Part shown: piece after piece, positions 32,699-41,528 of the stretch
Numbering within the stretch: the first letter of the stretch is position 1
How the letters are laid out: each line of letters starts with the position of its first letter
Assembly (NCBI RefSeq): GCF_900142915.1
Contig: NZ_FRCM01000005.1
Coordinates: 186,001-250,000, forward strand
DNA: 64,000 nucleotides
Reading direction: 5' to 3'
Source: Mucilaginibacter sp. OK098
Lineage (GTDB): Bacteria > Bacteroidota > Bacteroidia > Sphingobacteriales > Sphingobacteriaceae
Notes under the pieces: generated by a model
The model's input: only the letters and a program-made list of their open reading frames with translations
Databases searched by the model: none
Told to the model about the DNA's origin: nothing
Made by a program: the position numbers and the translations under genes

Positions 32699-33925
32699 AT
32701 GAAGAAACTTCTCCTCAACTTAAATTTCCAGGTAATTGTTGGCATTTTGCTGGGTGTTGTCGCAGGCCTTTACTTTAAATCATTCGGGCCAACTGCGCAA
32801 ATGATCAGCAAGATGTTTATCAGCCTGATCACAATGCTGATAGGGCCTATCATATTTTTCACCATTGTGCTGGGGATTGCCGGTATGAGCGATATGAAAA
32901 AGGTGGGCAGGGTAGGTGGCAAAGCTTTATTATATTTTGAGATAGTAAGCACTTTTGCGCTGATAATTGGAGTTATAGTAGCCAATATTATAAGGCCCGG
33001 CGATGGCTTTGTAAACCATGCAATAAAAGATACCTCTAAACTGGCAGTATACCAAAAGGCTGCTGCCGAAATGCATTGGGGCGATTTTATTTCGCATATT
33101 ATCCCTTCAAATGCATTTGACGCTTTTGCCAAAGGCGATATTTTACAGATCCTGTTCTTTGCCATATTATTTGGTTTTGGTTTAAGCTTTATGGGCGAGA
33201 GCGGCCAGCCCGTTATCAGCCTGTTTGATAAGCTGGCAAAAGTGTTTTTCAATATCATGAAAATCGTGATGCGGGTGGCGCCAATTGGTGCTTTCGGCGG
33301 AATGGCCTATACCATCAGCACTTACGGCATTCAAACGCTTAAGCCGCTGGCTTCCCTTATGGGTTCGGTTTATTTAACCATGTTCCTGTTTATTTTTGTA
33401 GTGCTAAATATCATTTGCCGCATTTATAAGTTCAGCCTGGGGCAGTATTTGAAATTTATAAGAGAAGAGATCCTTATTGTGCTGGGCACCTCATCGTCCG
33501 AGTCGGTATTGCCGCTGATGATGGAGAAGATGGAAAAGTTTGGCTGCTCAAGGTCGGTTGTGGGGCTTGTTATCCCAGCGGGTTATTCTTTTAACCTGGA
33601 TGGTACTACTATCTATTTATCCATGTCGGTTATTTTCCTGGCGCAGGTATTTCATATTCCATTGTCGTGGGAGCAGCAGGTAACAATCATAGGCATCCTC
33701 ATGATTACTTCAAAAGGTGCAGCGGGGGTAACCGGTAGTGGCTTTATTATATTAACGTCAACCCTGGCAGCCATAAAAATTATCCCTGCAGAAGGTGTCG
33801 CTATCTTATTGGGTGTTGACAGGTTTATGTCGGAAGCACGGGCCATCACCAATATGATCGGGAATGGGGTTGCTACTATTGTTATTGCGAAGAGTGAGGG
33901 AGAGTTTAGCCCCCCGGCCCCCTAA
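32699..33925 (+). CDS. Dicarboxylate/amino acid:cation symporter (DAACS family)
   Basis: The 408-residue membrane protein has the GltP/DctA fold: eight helices and two re-entrant loops. The Ser-rich loop is GTSSSESVLPLMMEKME, the NMDGT-like motif appears as NLDGT in YSFNLDGTTIY, and the second loop has SKGAAGVTGSGFI. These proteins import glutamate, aspartate or C4-dicarboxylates with Na+ or H+; which substrate is not decidable. The last five residues (SPPAP) and stop codon are encoded by a GC-rich repeat, so the natural C-terminus may have been replaced. Confidence 0.94.
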   Translation: MKKLLLNLNFQVIVGILLGVVAGLYFKSFGPTAQMISKMFISLITMLIGPIIFFTIVLGIAGMSDMKKVGRVGGKALLYFEIVSTFALIIGVIVANIIRPGDGFVNHAIKDTSKLAVYQKAAAEMHWGDFISHIIPSNAFDAFAKGDILQILFFAILFGFGLSFMGESGQPVISLFDKLAKVFFNIMKIVMRVAPIGAFGGMAYTISTYGIQTLKPLASLMGSVYLTMFLFIFVVLNIICRIYKFSLGQYLKFIREEILIVLGTSSSESVLPLMMEKMEKFGCSRSVVGLVIPAGYSFNLDGTTIYLSMSVIFLAQVFHIPLSWEQQVTIIGILMITSKGAAGVTGSGFIILTSTLAAIKIIPAEGVAILLGVDRFMSEARAITNMIGNGVATIVIAKSEGEFSPPAP

Positions 33926-33934
33926 AGGGGGTGC
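33905..33934. repeat. GC-rich repeat at the symporter stop codon
   Basis: TTTAGCCCCCCGGCCCCCTA continues into AAGGGGGTGC. An inverted near-identical copy sits at the stop codon of the ABC ATPase gene (59836-59866). The repeat supplies the TAA stop here. Confidence 0.8.
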
Positions 33935-33954
33935 TTAGCGCAGAAGGCTTTATA

Positions 33955-33990
33955 AAAACAGCGAAAGAATTTTGATTCTTTCGCTGTTTA
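33955..33990. terminator. Bidirectional terminator
   Basis: Perfect 14-bp stem AAACAGCGAAAGAA / TTCTTTCGCTGTTT with a 6-nt loop, between the convergent symporter and the exported protein at 34009. Confidence 0.85.
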
Positions 33991-34008
33991 GTTTTCGCCG
34001 ATGAATGT

Positions 34009-35013
34009 TTACAGGTTACACGGTGTTTTCAATTTCTTTGTATAATCGGTGTTAAGCGGCTCATTGGTTTGTGCAAGGCGTTGTGCGCCTACATTAGCAG
34101 GGCAGGCAATGCCATTGGGCGCATCATATACAAGGTCGGGCTTGCTGCTGATCAATTCCTTCGGCACATAGATCTGCACGGTTGTAACAGAGTAAGAGTG
34201 CGGGAAAAAGCGGATATAATAACCATCCGGATGCAGCGACCAGATGCCAGATGGTACTTCAGGATCTGGCTTTGGTGCTAAGCCGGCAATCATTGCATAC
34301 TTCTCCATTTCTTCATAAGATGAATTGCCCGAAGCTGCTAGTCGCCTGATATTATTTTCAGCTTCAAAAACACTTTGCACCGCAGGCGGCAGCTGGTCTT
34401 TGGCTTTGTCCATTACGCTGGCTGGTAATACGCCAAGGGCTCCGCCTTCCAGCATCAATAGTTCTGTTGGAGACAACAGCCTGGTAGCGGTAAGTTTAAT
34501 ATCGTTACCAAAATCGGCAAATTTGGTGCGGGCAATTATGGCCCATAATAAGATCTGGATGCTGTGCTGGTTTACCTCTGAGTGTGTTTCACCATGTTTT
34601 AATATCAGTATAACCACATCGCGTTTGGGTCCCAGCACAGGTGCAAGCATATAACCATCACCGCTGCTTGGTCCGCGGGTACCGGCATGCAGGCAATAGC
34701 TTTTGTTGGTCATTTCATAAAAACCGGCACAAAGCTTAAAGCCCCCGTTAGGCGCTTTGGGTAACTGGTATAATGGCTGAGCCTCTTGTCCTTCCATAAA
34801 TGAAGGTGGTTTTGAACCTGTTTTGTTTACATCTTTAAAACTGGTGGTAATGGCCTGGGGTTGTTTCAGGATTTTATTTAATCCGCCTCCCGAAGCCATT
34901 TCGGTTCCTTTATCCAGTAATTTTTTGCCAAAGCCGCCCAATTGCGCCTGGCTAGCTGTAGTGTAAAATAACAGGGCTATAAGCCATGCAATGGTTTTGT
35001 TGGTGTTTTTCAT
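34009..35013 (-). CDS. Conserved exported protein of unknown function
   Basis: The 334-residue protein has a signal peptide (MKNTNKTIAWLIALLFYTTA, SQAQ). A Gly/Lys-rich linker and then a domain with LCAGFYEMTNKSYCLHAGT, GDGYMLAPVLGP, VNQHSIQILLWAIIARTKF and a later WSLHPDGYYIRFFPHSY follow. I have seen the SYCLHAGT...GPSSGDGY...AIIARTKF combination in other exported bacterial proteins but cannot attach a function. The Cys residues suggest disulphides outside the cytoplasm. No operon partner. Confidence 0.75.
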   Translation of the reverse strand: MKNTNKTIAWLIALLFYTTASQAQLGGFGKKLLDKGTEMASGGGLNKILKQPQAITTSFKDVNKTGSKPPSFMEGQEAQPLYQLPKAPNGGFKLCAGFYEMTNKSYCLHAGTRGPSSGDGYMLAPVLGPKRDVVILILKHGETHSEVNQHSIQILLWAIIARTKFADFGNDIKLTATRLLSPTELLMLEGGALGVLPASVMDKAKDQLPPAVQSVFEAENNIRRLAASGNSSYEEMEKYAMIAGLAPKPDPEVPSGIWSLHPDGYYIRFFPHSYSVTTVQIYVPKELISSKPDLVYDAPNGIACPANVGAQRLAQTNEPLNTDYTKKLKTPCNL

Positions 35014-35164
35014 AAGTATTAGGTATGTAGTGTGCCGCGAAAATAGTAAAATGATATAAATACCATGTTCAATGTTGAAAAACTTTGGTTTTTACTGACG
35101 TTCAGGTGCACTTCTGTTACTTTAATCTCCATGTAAAAAAGTTCCCTTTTAGGTAATTACAGGG

Positions 35165-35194
35165 TTTGACATTCGCGCAAAAACTTTAGCTTTG
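35165..35194 (+). promoter_or_regulatory. Predicted promoter of sucD
   Basis: TTTG at 35165-35168, an 18-base spacer, and TAGCTTTG at 35187-35194 fit the Bacteroidota TTTG / TAnnTTTG consensus. The ATG lies 21 bases downstream. Confidence 0.7.
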
Positions 35195-35215
35195 CCGTAC
35201 AAATAAAAAAATCCA

Positions 35216-36094
35216 ATGAGTGTACTCGTAAATAAAGATTCCAAAGTAATAGTTCAGGGTTTTACAGGTAAAGAAGGCAGTTTCCACGCTTCGCAAATGA
35301 TTGAGTACGGAACGCAGGTTGTTGGTGGTGTTACCCCTGGTAAAGGCGGTCAGCAACATCTGGACAGACCGGTATTTAATACTGTAGCTGATGCAGTGGC
35401 AGAAACAGGCGCCAATGTATCAATCATATTTGTACCCCCTGCATTTGCAGCCGATTCAATAATGGAGGCAGCTGAAGCCGGTATAAAAGTTATTGTTTGT
35501 ATCACCGAAGGCATCCCTACAAAGGATATGATAGTGGTGAAGGAATATATTAAAGGTAGGGATACGCGCCTTATTGGCCCTAACTGCCCGGGTATTATTA
35601 CTGCCGATGAAGCGAAGATTGGTATTATGCCAGGCTTTATCTTCAAAAAAGGCCATGTTGGTGTGGTTTCAAAATCAGGGACTTTAACTTACGAGGCAGT
35701 TGACCAGGTTGTAAAGGCTGGTTTAGGCATCACTACAGCCATAGGCATTGGCGGCGACCCGATCATAGGTACAACAACCAAAGAAGCTGTTGAGCTGTTA
35801 ATGAATGACCCCGACACGCACGGCATTATTATGATAGGCGAGATTGGCGGCGGCATGGAAGCAGAAGCAGCACTATGGATCAAAGCAAACGGCACCAAAC
35901 CTGTGGTAGGCTTTATTGCGGGCCAAACAGCGCCTCCGGGCCGCAGAATGGGTCACGCAGGTGCAATTGTTGGCGGTGCCGATGATACAGCAGCAGCAAA
36001 AATGAAAATTATGCGCGAATGCGGCATCCGCGTGGTGGAATCACCTGCTGAGATTGGCGCTGCATTGGCAGAAGAATTAGCAAAGAAAGGTTAA
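35216..36094 (+). CDS. sucD: Succinate-CoA ligase, alpha subunit
   Basis: The 292-residue subunit couples succinyl-CoA hydrolysis to NDP phosphorylation in the TCA cycle, together with SucC, which is not in this window. Motifs are the CoA-binding GFTGKEGSFHASQMIEYG and VGGVTPGKGG, IGPNCPG, the SKSGTLTYE motif, and the phosphohistidine loop RMGHAGAIVGG with His247. Length is normal. It has its own predicted promoter and a terminator. Confidence 0.96.
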   Translation: MSVLVNKDSKVIVQGFTGKEGSFHASQMIEYGTQVVGGVTPGKGGQQHLDRPVFNTVADAVAETGANVSIIFVPPAFAADSIMEAAEAGIKVIVCITEGIPTKDMIVVKEYIKGRDTRLIGPNCPGIITADEAKIGIMPGFIFKKGHVGVVSKSGTLTYEAVDQVVKAGLGITTAIGIGGDPIIGTTTKEAVELLMNDPDTHGIIMIGEIGGGMEAEAALWIKANGTKPVVGFIAGQTAPPGRRMGHAGAIVGGADDTAAAKMKIMRECGIRVVESPAEIGAALAEELAKKG

Positions 36095-36120
36095 AGCTAA
36101 AAGGCGAAGGCTGAAAGGTT
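36091..36120. repeat. AAAGGCGAAGGCTGAAAGG repeat after sucD
   Basis: A short copy of the GGCGAAAGG family directly after the sucD stop codon. Confidence 0.55.
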
Positions 36121-36142
36121 TTAAGCGAAAATATAATTTAAG

Positions 36143-36171
36143 ATCCTGGTCAAATGGCCGGGATTTTTTTG
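36143..36171 (+). terminator. Terminator after sucD
   Basis: A 9-bp stem with G-U pairs (ATCCTGGTC / GGCCGGGAT), 4-nt loop, seven T residues. Confidence 0.75.
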
Positions 36172-36188
36172 TGGGATTTCTCCATCAT

Positions 36189-36284
36189 GTCATTGCGAGG
36201 TACGAAGCAATCGCATGCTTTACAGAGCGAACAGAAAGGTGTGGAACTTGCATAGTTCGCGATTGCTTCGTACCTCGCAATGAC
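36189..36284. repeat. 96-bp element with perfect 26-bp terminal inverted repeats
   Basis: 36189-36214 and 36259-36284 are perfect inverted copies containing GTCATTGCGAGGTACGAAGC. The core is 44 bp. Elements with this TCATTGCGAGG word are known to be frequent in diverse bacterial genomes. It occupies the 410-bp gap after sucD with the repeat at 36390-36430. Confidence 0.9.
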
Positions 36285-36389
36285 AAAAATTTCAATGGTG
36301 TTGAGAGTCCCTTTTTTACAGTCAAACCAATGTCAATTCAACCCATCAAAACCAATTAAGCCGGTAATTTATCGTATATTTATATAAGA

Positions 36390-36430
36390 AGTCCGAAAGT
36401 CAGTAAAGACCGGAAGTCTGGAAGAAAGAG
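36390..36430. repeat. AGTCCGAAAGTCAG-type intergenic repeat
   Basis: AGTCCGAAAGTCAGTAAAG followed by ACCGGAAGTCTGG, as at 7440, 16921 and 46499. Confidence 0.65.
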
Positions 36431-36504
36431 GGTTGCAATTGATTAAAATCGACTCAAAATCAGTGAAATCAATCCCATAATCGGTGAAATCATAAAACAA
36501 AAAA

Positions 36505-36870
36505 ATGGAATACAACAAATTAACGCCCGAAGAAGAATATATCATATTACATAAAGGAACTGAACGCCCGTTTACAGGCGCTTTACTTGATAATAAAGCA
36601 CAAGGCTTATACGTATGCAAAAGGTGCGATACACCGCTATATACATCCGAATCAAAATTTGAATCACACTGCGGCTGGCCCAGCTTTGACGATGAAATTC
36701 CCGGCGCTGTAAAACGCGTACCTGATGCCGATGGACGACGTGTTGAAATTGTATGTGCTAATTGCGGCGCACACCTTGGCCACGTATTTGAAGGCGAATA
36801 TTTAACTCCTAAAAATACCCGTCATTGCGTAAATTCTGTGTCAATGAAATTTGTGCCGAACGCGGATTAA
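36505..36870 (+). CDS. msrB: Peptide-methionine (R)-S-oxide reductase
   Basis: The 121-residue single-domain enzyme reduces the R epimer of methionine sulphoxide in proteins. It has the two zinc CxxC pairs (CKRC and CANC), the FESHCGWPSF substrate region and the catalytic RHCVNSVSMKF near the C-terminus. There is no signal peptide, so it acts in the cytosol. It is short for the family but complete. Confidence 0.95.
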   Translation: MEYNKLTPEEEYIILHKGTERPFTGALLDNKAQGLYVCKRCDTPLYTSESKFESHCGWPSFDDEIPGAVKRVPDADGRRVEIVCANCGAHLGHVFEGEYLTPKNTRHCVNSVSMKFVPNAD

Positions 36871-37304
36871 GCAATTAACAAGTGTTAAGAATACGGGTAC
36901 TGAATATTTTTTTAAACACCCGATTTTAACACCTTTCATGCGGGGCATTTGACCCAGTGTTAATGTTAGCTTATGTTTTGTTTATAACTTACAGGTGATG
37001 TTAAAAACTTAAACTATCATCATAAAATAGCATACCCTATATTTGATCATAAGTTATTCAACACTATCTATTATTGCCGGTGTTTCTAAGCGGTAATAAA
37101 AAACAAAAATCATGTTAAGGCATGGTTTAACGTACAAATGTTAAAGTAGTTTGGCAGGGATCAGTGAGGTTGCTATTTAAGTAGTTAGGCGTGATAAACA
37201 ATCATTTATCACAAAACGGTAAACTAACGCTATGGTATTGTTATCTACTAACGGCTCGTATTGAAAAACTTAAAAAGGGATAATAAAAGCAGTTGATATA
37301 AAAC
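36871..37304. other. Non-coding leader region of nrdB
   Basis: A 434-bp AT-rich stretch without a credible gene. It contains an imperfect inverted repeat GTTAAGAATACGGGT / ACACCCGATTTTAAC (36883-36930). An ACACTATCTATTATTG at 37061 resembles an NrdR box only loosely. It is probably the control region of the ribonucleotide reductase genes, but I cannot define the sites. Confidence 0.4.
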
Positions 37305-37311
37305 AAAGGAG
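37305..37311 (+). promoter_or_regulatory. Shine-Dalgarno-like AAAGGAG before nrdB
   Basis: AAAGGAG lies 3 bases before the ATG at 37315. Such a motif is rare among the genes of this window, where start codons mostly follow AT-rich or repeat sequence. Confidence 0.6.
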
Positions 37312-37314
37312 TGC

Positions 37315-38286
37315 ATGGAACAGGAAACAGAATTATTGCTAAAAGAGAACAAAGACCGCTTTGTTATTCTCCCTATTAAGTATCCCGAAATTTGGGAAAT
37401 GTATAAGAAATGTGAAGCGAGTTTTTGGACTGCGGAGGAGATAGATCTTAGTGATGATATGAAGCACTGGGAGAACATGAATGACGGCGAACGGTTTTTC
37501 GTATCACATGTACTGGCATTTTTTGCGGCAAGCGACGGGATAGTGAATGAGAACCTTGCCGTTAATTTTATGAGCGAGGTACAATTGCCTGAAGCGCGCT
37601 GCTTTTACGGTTTCCAGATAATGATGGAGAACATCCACTCTGAAACTTATGCGCTGCTAATTGACACATATATCAAGGATCCTGCTGAAAAAGATCGTTT
37701 GTTCCACGCCATCGATACCATACCATGTGTGGGTAAAAAAGCAGAGTGGGCCTTGCGCTGGATCAACAACGGATCATTTGCCGAGCGTTTAATAGCTTTT
37801 GCGGCTGTTGAAGGCATTTTCTTCTCAGGCAGCTTCTGCTCTATCTTCTGGTTAAAGAAACGCGGTTTAATGCCGGGCTTAACCTTTAGCAATGAGCTGA
37901 TCTCGCGGGATGAGGGCATGCACTGCGAATTTGCCTGCCTGCTCTATAAAATGCTGGACAACAAACTTTCGAAAGAAGCGGCAACGGCCATTATTACCGA
38001 TGCGGTTGAAATAGAAAAAGAATTTATTACCGATGCCCTGCCGGTTAACCTGATTGGCATGAATGCCAAAATGATGAGCCAGTATATTGAATTTGTGGCC
38101 GACAGGTGGTTGGGCGAGCTGGGGTACGATAAAGTTTACGGCGCATCAAATCCATTTGATTTTATGGAGATGATCTCGCTGCAGGGTAAAACAAATTTCT
38201 TTGAAAAAAGGGTAGGAGACTACCAAAAGAGCGGTGTGCTAAACTCACAAGAAAGCAAGTCGTTTTCTTTGGACGAGGACTTTTAG
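37315..38286 (+). CDS. nrdB: Class I ribonucleotide reductase, beta (small) subunit
   Basis: The 323-residue subunit generates the radical used by NrdA to make deoxyribonucleotides. The ferritin-like four-helix core holds the metal ligands in FFAASDGIVNENL, QIMMENIHSETYALL and RDEGMHCEFACLLY. The radical-site Tyr would be expected in the YALLIDTY segment. It precedes nrdA by 170 bp, the usual pair in Bacteroidota with the small subunit first. Confidence 0.95.
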   Translation: MEQETELLLKENKDRFVILPIKYPEIWEMYKKCEASFWTAEEIDLSDDMKHWENMNDGERFFVSHVLAFFAASDGIVNENLAVNFMSEVQLPEARCFYGFQIMMENIHSETYALLIDTYIKDPAEKDRLFHAIDTIPCVGKKAEWALRWINNGSFAERLIAFAAVEGIFFSGSFCSIFWLKKRGLMPGLTFSNELISRDEGMHCEFACLLYKMLDNKLSKEAATAIITDAVEIEKEFITDALPVNLIGMNAKMMSQYIEFVADRWLGELGYDKVYGASNPFDFMEMISLQGKTNFFEKRVGDYQKSGVLNSQESKSFSLDEDF

Positions 38287-38296
38287 GAGATACAAG

Positions 38297-38345
38297 TCAA
38301 AATCATGATAATCTTTTAATCCTAAGAATCATGGTTCAAATAAAA
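38297..38345. repeat. AAATCATGATAATC / AATCATGGTTC repeat
   Basis: A partial copy of the element seen as an inverted pair at 58512-58627 upstream of eno. It lies in the nrdB-nrdA spacer. Confidence 0.55.
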
Positions 38346-38456
38346 GATCACAATTAAAAAGTTAATGGATCAGCCTAATCCATTAAGCGAATAAATCAGC
38401 GGTTAATTAATTAAAACAGTAACTCTGCTACAGGGCAGAGAGTTAAGGGGGTCAAC

Positions 38457-40829
38457 ATGTTTGTAATAAAAAGAGACGGAAAAAAAGAATCGGTAAAATT
38501 TGACAAGATTACGGCACGTATTGAAAAGTTGTGTTATGGGTTTCAATTGGTTGACCCGATTGATGTGGCGAAAAAAGTTATCGAGGGCTTGTTTGATGGG
38601 GTAACCACATCTGAGCTGGATAACCTGGCTGCAGAAACTGCGGCATCACTAACCACCAAGCATCCTGATTATGCATTGCTGGCTTCGCGGATTGCGGTAT
38701 CAAACCTGCACAAAAACACGATCAAGTCGTTTTCAGAAACTATGCGTTTGCTGCATACTTATATCGACCCTAAAACCGGTAAGGATGCTTCACTTTTAGC
38801 CGATGATGTATGGGAAGTAATTGAAAAAAATGCTGAGCTTTTAGATAGCAGCATTATTTACGACCGCGACTTCGGCTTTGATTATTTTGGTTTTAAAACG
38901 CTTGAAAAATCATACCTGTTAAAGCTTGATGGTAAAATAGCTGAACGCCCGCAACATCTGTTTATGCGTGTATCTGTAGGCATCCACAAAGAAGATGTGG
39001 AGAGCGCTATCAAAACATATCACTTAATGAGCGAGCGCTGGTTCACTCATGCTACCCCAACCCTGTTTAATGCCGGTACGCCAAAACCTCAAATGTCGTC
39101 ATGTTTCCTGTTAACAATGCAGGATGATAGCATCGACGGAATTTATGATACTTTAAAACAAACTGCCAAGATCTCACAAAGTGCGGGTGGCATAGGTCTG
39201 AGCATCCACAATGTAAGGGCTACAGGCTCATACATCAGCGGTACTAACGGTACCAGCAATGGTATTATCCCTATGTTACGTGTATTTAATGATACAGCCC
39301 GTTATGTTGACCAGGGTGGTGGCAAGCGTAAAGGAGCATTCGCTATTTACCTTGAGCCATGGCATGCAGATGTGTTTGAATTTTTAGATCTCCGCAAAAA
39401 CCACGGTAAAGAAGAAATGCGTGCCCGCGATTTGTTTTATGCCCTTTGGGTATCTGACTTGTTCATGCAGCGTGTGGAAGCTAATGAAGACTGGAGCTTA
39501 TTCTGCCCTCACGAAGCACCGGGCTTAGCTGATTGCTGGGGTAAGGATTTTGAGAAACTATACAAAAAATACGAAAAAGAAGGCCGTGCCCGTAAAGTAG
39601 TAAAGGCACAGGAACTTTGGTTTGCCATATTGGATGCCCAGGTAGAAACCGGTACTCCTTACCTGTTATATAAGGATGCTGCTAACGGAAAATCAAACCA
39701 GCAGAACCTTGGTACTATAAAAAGCTCAAACCTTTGTACTGAAATTATTGAGTACACATCAAAAGACGAAGTAGCTGTTTGTAACCTTGCTTCACTGGCA
39801 TTGCCACGTTTTGTTAAGGAAGGTGTTTTTGATCATGATAAATTATATGAAGTAACCTACCAGGCTACTTTAAACCTTAACAAGATCATCGACGGTAATT
39901 ACTACCCGATTAAAGAAGCAGAGTACTCAAATTTACGTCACCGCCCAATCGGTTTAGGTGTACAGGGTTTGGCCGATGCGTTCATCATGCTGCGTTTACC
40001 TTTCGAAAGCGAAGCTGCTAAGAAATTGAACAAAGAGATTTTCGAAACCATCTACTTTGCTTCAATGACTGCTTCGAAAGACCTGGCTATTAAAGATGGT
40101 CCTTATGAAACATTCAAAGGCTCTCCATTATCAAAAGGTCAATTCCAGTTTGATTTATGGAAAGTAAAACCTGAGAGCGGTCGTTGGGATTGGGAAAACC
40201 TTAGGTTAGATGTGATGAATCATGGCGTACGTAACTCGTTATTAGTTGCGCCGATGCCTACAGCTTCAACATCACAGATCCTGGGTAATAACGAATGTTT
40301 TGAACCATATACTTCAAACATATACACCCGCAGGGTATTGAGCGGCGAGTTTGTTATTGTAAACAAACACTTACTACGCGATTTGGTGAACCTTGGCTTG
40401 TGGACCGGCGGCATGAAAGATAAGATCATCACCGCAAACGGATCTATCCAGGATATTGCAGAGATCCCAACCGAGATCAAGGAACTGTACAAAACTGTTT
40501 GGGAAATAAAGATGCGTACCATTATTGATATGGCTGCCGACAGGGGCGCTTATATCTGCCAGTCGCAATCATTAAATCTGTTTATTAACTCACCAAATGC
40601 TTCCAAGCTTACTTCAATGCACTTTTACGCATGGAAAAAAGGCCTTAAAACGGGTATGTATTACCTGCGCACACAGGCAGCATCGCAAGCGGTTAAATTT
40701 ACAGTTGAAAACCAGGGCGGCAAAAACATGGATGCTGTTATACCAGATGTAGTTGCTGATGTAACTAACGATGTACCTGCAGGCCCATCATGCTCAATGG
40801 AAGAAGGCTGCGTTACTTGTTCGGCATAA
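38457..40829 (+). CDS. nrdA: Class I ribonucleotide reductase, alpha (large) subunit
   Basis: The 790-residue catalytic subunit has a single N-terminal ATP-cone (about 1-90, FVIKRDGKKESVKFDKI), so dATP inhibition is expected. The catalytic barrel has SSCFLLTMQDDSIDGI, the NLCTEI cysteine with surrounding radical site, PMPTASTSQILGNNE, and a C-terminal redox tail CSMEEGCVTCSA that receives electrons from thioredoxin or glutaredoxin. An AGGGGG motif lies 5 bases before the ATG. No terminator is visible, only palindromic repeats downstream. Confidence 0.96.
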   Translation: MFVIKRDGKKESVKFDKITARIEKLCYGFQLVDPIDVAKKVIEGLFDGVTTSELDNLAAETAASLTTKHPDYALLASRIAVSNLHKNTIKSFSETMRLLHTYIDPKTGKDASLLADDVWEVIEKNAELLDSSIIYDRDFGFDYFGFKTLEKSYLLKLDGKIAERPQHLFMRVSVGIHKEDVESAIKTYHLMSERWFTHATPTLFNAGTPKPQMSSCFLLTMQDDSIDGIYDTLKQTAKISQSAGGIGLSIHNVRATGSYISGTNGTSNGIIPMLRVFNDTARYVDQGGGKRKGAFAIYLEPWHADVFEFLDLRKNHGKEEMRARDLFYALWVSDLFMQRVEANEDWSLFCPHEAPGLADCWGKDFEKLYKKYEKEGRARKVVKAQELWFAILDAQVETGTPYLLYKDAANGKSNQQNLGTIKSSNLCTEIIEYTSKDEVAVCNLASLALPRFVKEGVFDHDKLYEVTYQATLNLNKIIDGNYYPIKEAEYSNLRHRPIGLGVQGLADAFIMLRLPFESEAAKKLNKEIFETIYFASMTASKDLAIKDGPYETFKGSPLSKGQFQFDLWKVKPESGRWDWENLRLDVMNHGVRNSLLVAPMPTASTSQILGNNECFEPYTSNIYTRRVLSGEFVIVNKHLLRDLVNLGLWTGGMKDKIITANGSIQDIAEIPTEIKELYKTVWEIKMRTIIDMAADRGAYICQSQSLNLFINSPNASKLTSMHFYAWKKGLKTGMYYLRTQAASQAVKFTVENQGGKNMDAVIPDVVADVTNDVPAGPSCSMEEGCVTCSA

Positions 40830-40839
40830 ACTTATGTAG

Positions 40840-40923
40840 AGACACGATACTTCGCGTCTCTGTTGAGGCCTTTTTGAAATGATAAATTATTATTACAGTT
40901 TAGAGACGCAAAGTATTGCGTCT
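40840..40923. repeat. Convergent pair of GACGCG palindromes (copies D and E)
   Basis: Copy D at 40840-40859 and copy E at 40904-40923 are in opposite orientation, 44 bp apart, with TAGAG flanks pointing outward. The pair follows nrdA and may act as a terminator or mRNA stabiliser. Confidence 0.8.
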
Positions 40924-40943
40924 CTACTTATTTTAGGCCAGTT

Positions 40944-41153
40944 ATGATTAAGCACGAGATCATCCCATGCGAACGTTGCGGAAGCAGCATTGAATGTAAG
41001 GCAAACGCTTACACCAAATGCCAGTGCAGCGTGGTGCAGCTTAATTTGAACGAGGTGCAGTACATCGCTGAAAACTATGAAGGCTGTATGTGTGCTAATT
41101 GTCTGCTGGAGTTGCAGCAGGAGTACAAGGTAATGACAGGCTTATCTAAATAA
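40944..41153 (+). CDS. Small cysteine-rich CWC-family protein
   Basis: The 69-residue protein has eight cysteines in pairs (CERC near residue 9, CQC, and CMCANC near residue 49) and matches the cysteine-rich CWC family (PF14375) as I recall it, with the IPCERCGSSIECKA start. It likely binds zinc. Role unknown. It starts 114 bp after nrdA and could be on its transcript. Confidence 0.8.
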   Translation: MIKHEIIPCERCGSSIECKANAYTKCQCSVVQLNLNEVQYIAENYEGCMCANCLLELQQEYKVMTGLSK

Positions 41154-41323
41154 AGAAATTCTTCTTTAATTTCATAAATCATTACTCAGTCATTAAATAA
41201 TTAATGATTGTTTAAAATTTAATGTAATAATTTCTTTATTGTTAATAAATAAGTTTTATATTTATTTTTGATAAAAGGGGATATCAACTATCCGTCAATT
41301 ATTAACCTAACACCTTAAACAAA

Positions 41324-41432
41324 ATGAAACATTGTCATCAACCTTATAATAGGGATAGTCTTCGCAGTTATTTATTCATTTACATCGATCCACGCTACCC
41401 CAAAAATATCTGTATTTCGTCTTCCTTATTAA
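41324..41432 (+). pseudogene. Frameshifted remnant similar to the N-terminus of the next gene
   Basis: ATGA then, one frame over from 41328, NIVINLIIGIVFAVIYSFTS resembles NLIYTLLAGLILVVVYSFTA of the next gene, followed by a stop at 41430. The leader DNA before both ATGs is also alike (ATTAA...TTAAC..CCTTAAA). This looks like a decayed duplicate of which only the signal peptide region is recognisable. Confidence 0.4.
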
Positions 41433-41528
41433 CCAATTTCAGAAGAAGATATTCTCTTTATGAAATTTAACCTAGCCTATATCAACAGCAATCCATAAAC
41501 CATTTATTAATCATTTAACCTTAAAAAA

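Noticed and set aside
32770..33258. 162-codon open frame on the minus strand in the symporter gene
   Set aside because: Opposite conserved membrane helices; hydrophobic because of the complement strand.
36171..36359. 62-codon open frame after sucD
   Set aside because: Runs through the perfect inverted-repeat element; no protein-like pattern.
37021..37240. Replication origin or NrdR boxes upstream of nrdB
   Set aside because: Some TTATC-A and ACACTAT words are present, but not the repeated perfect boxes needed for either call.
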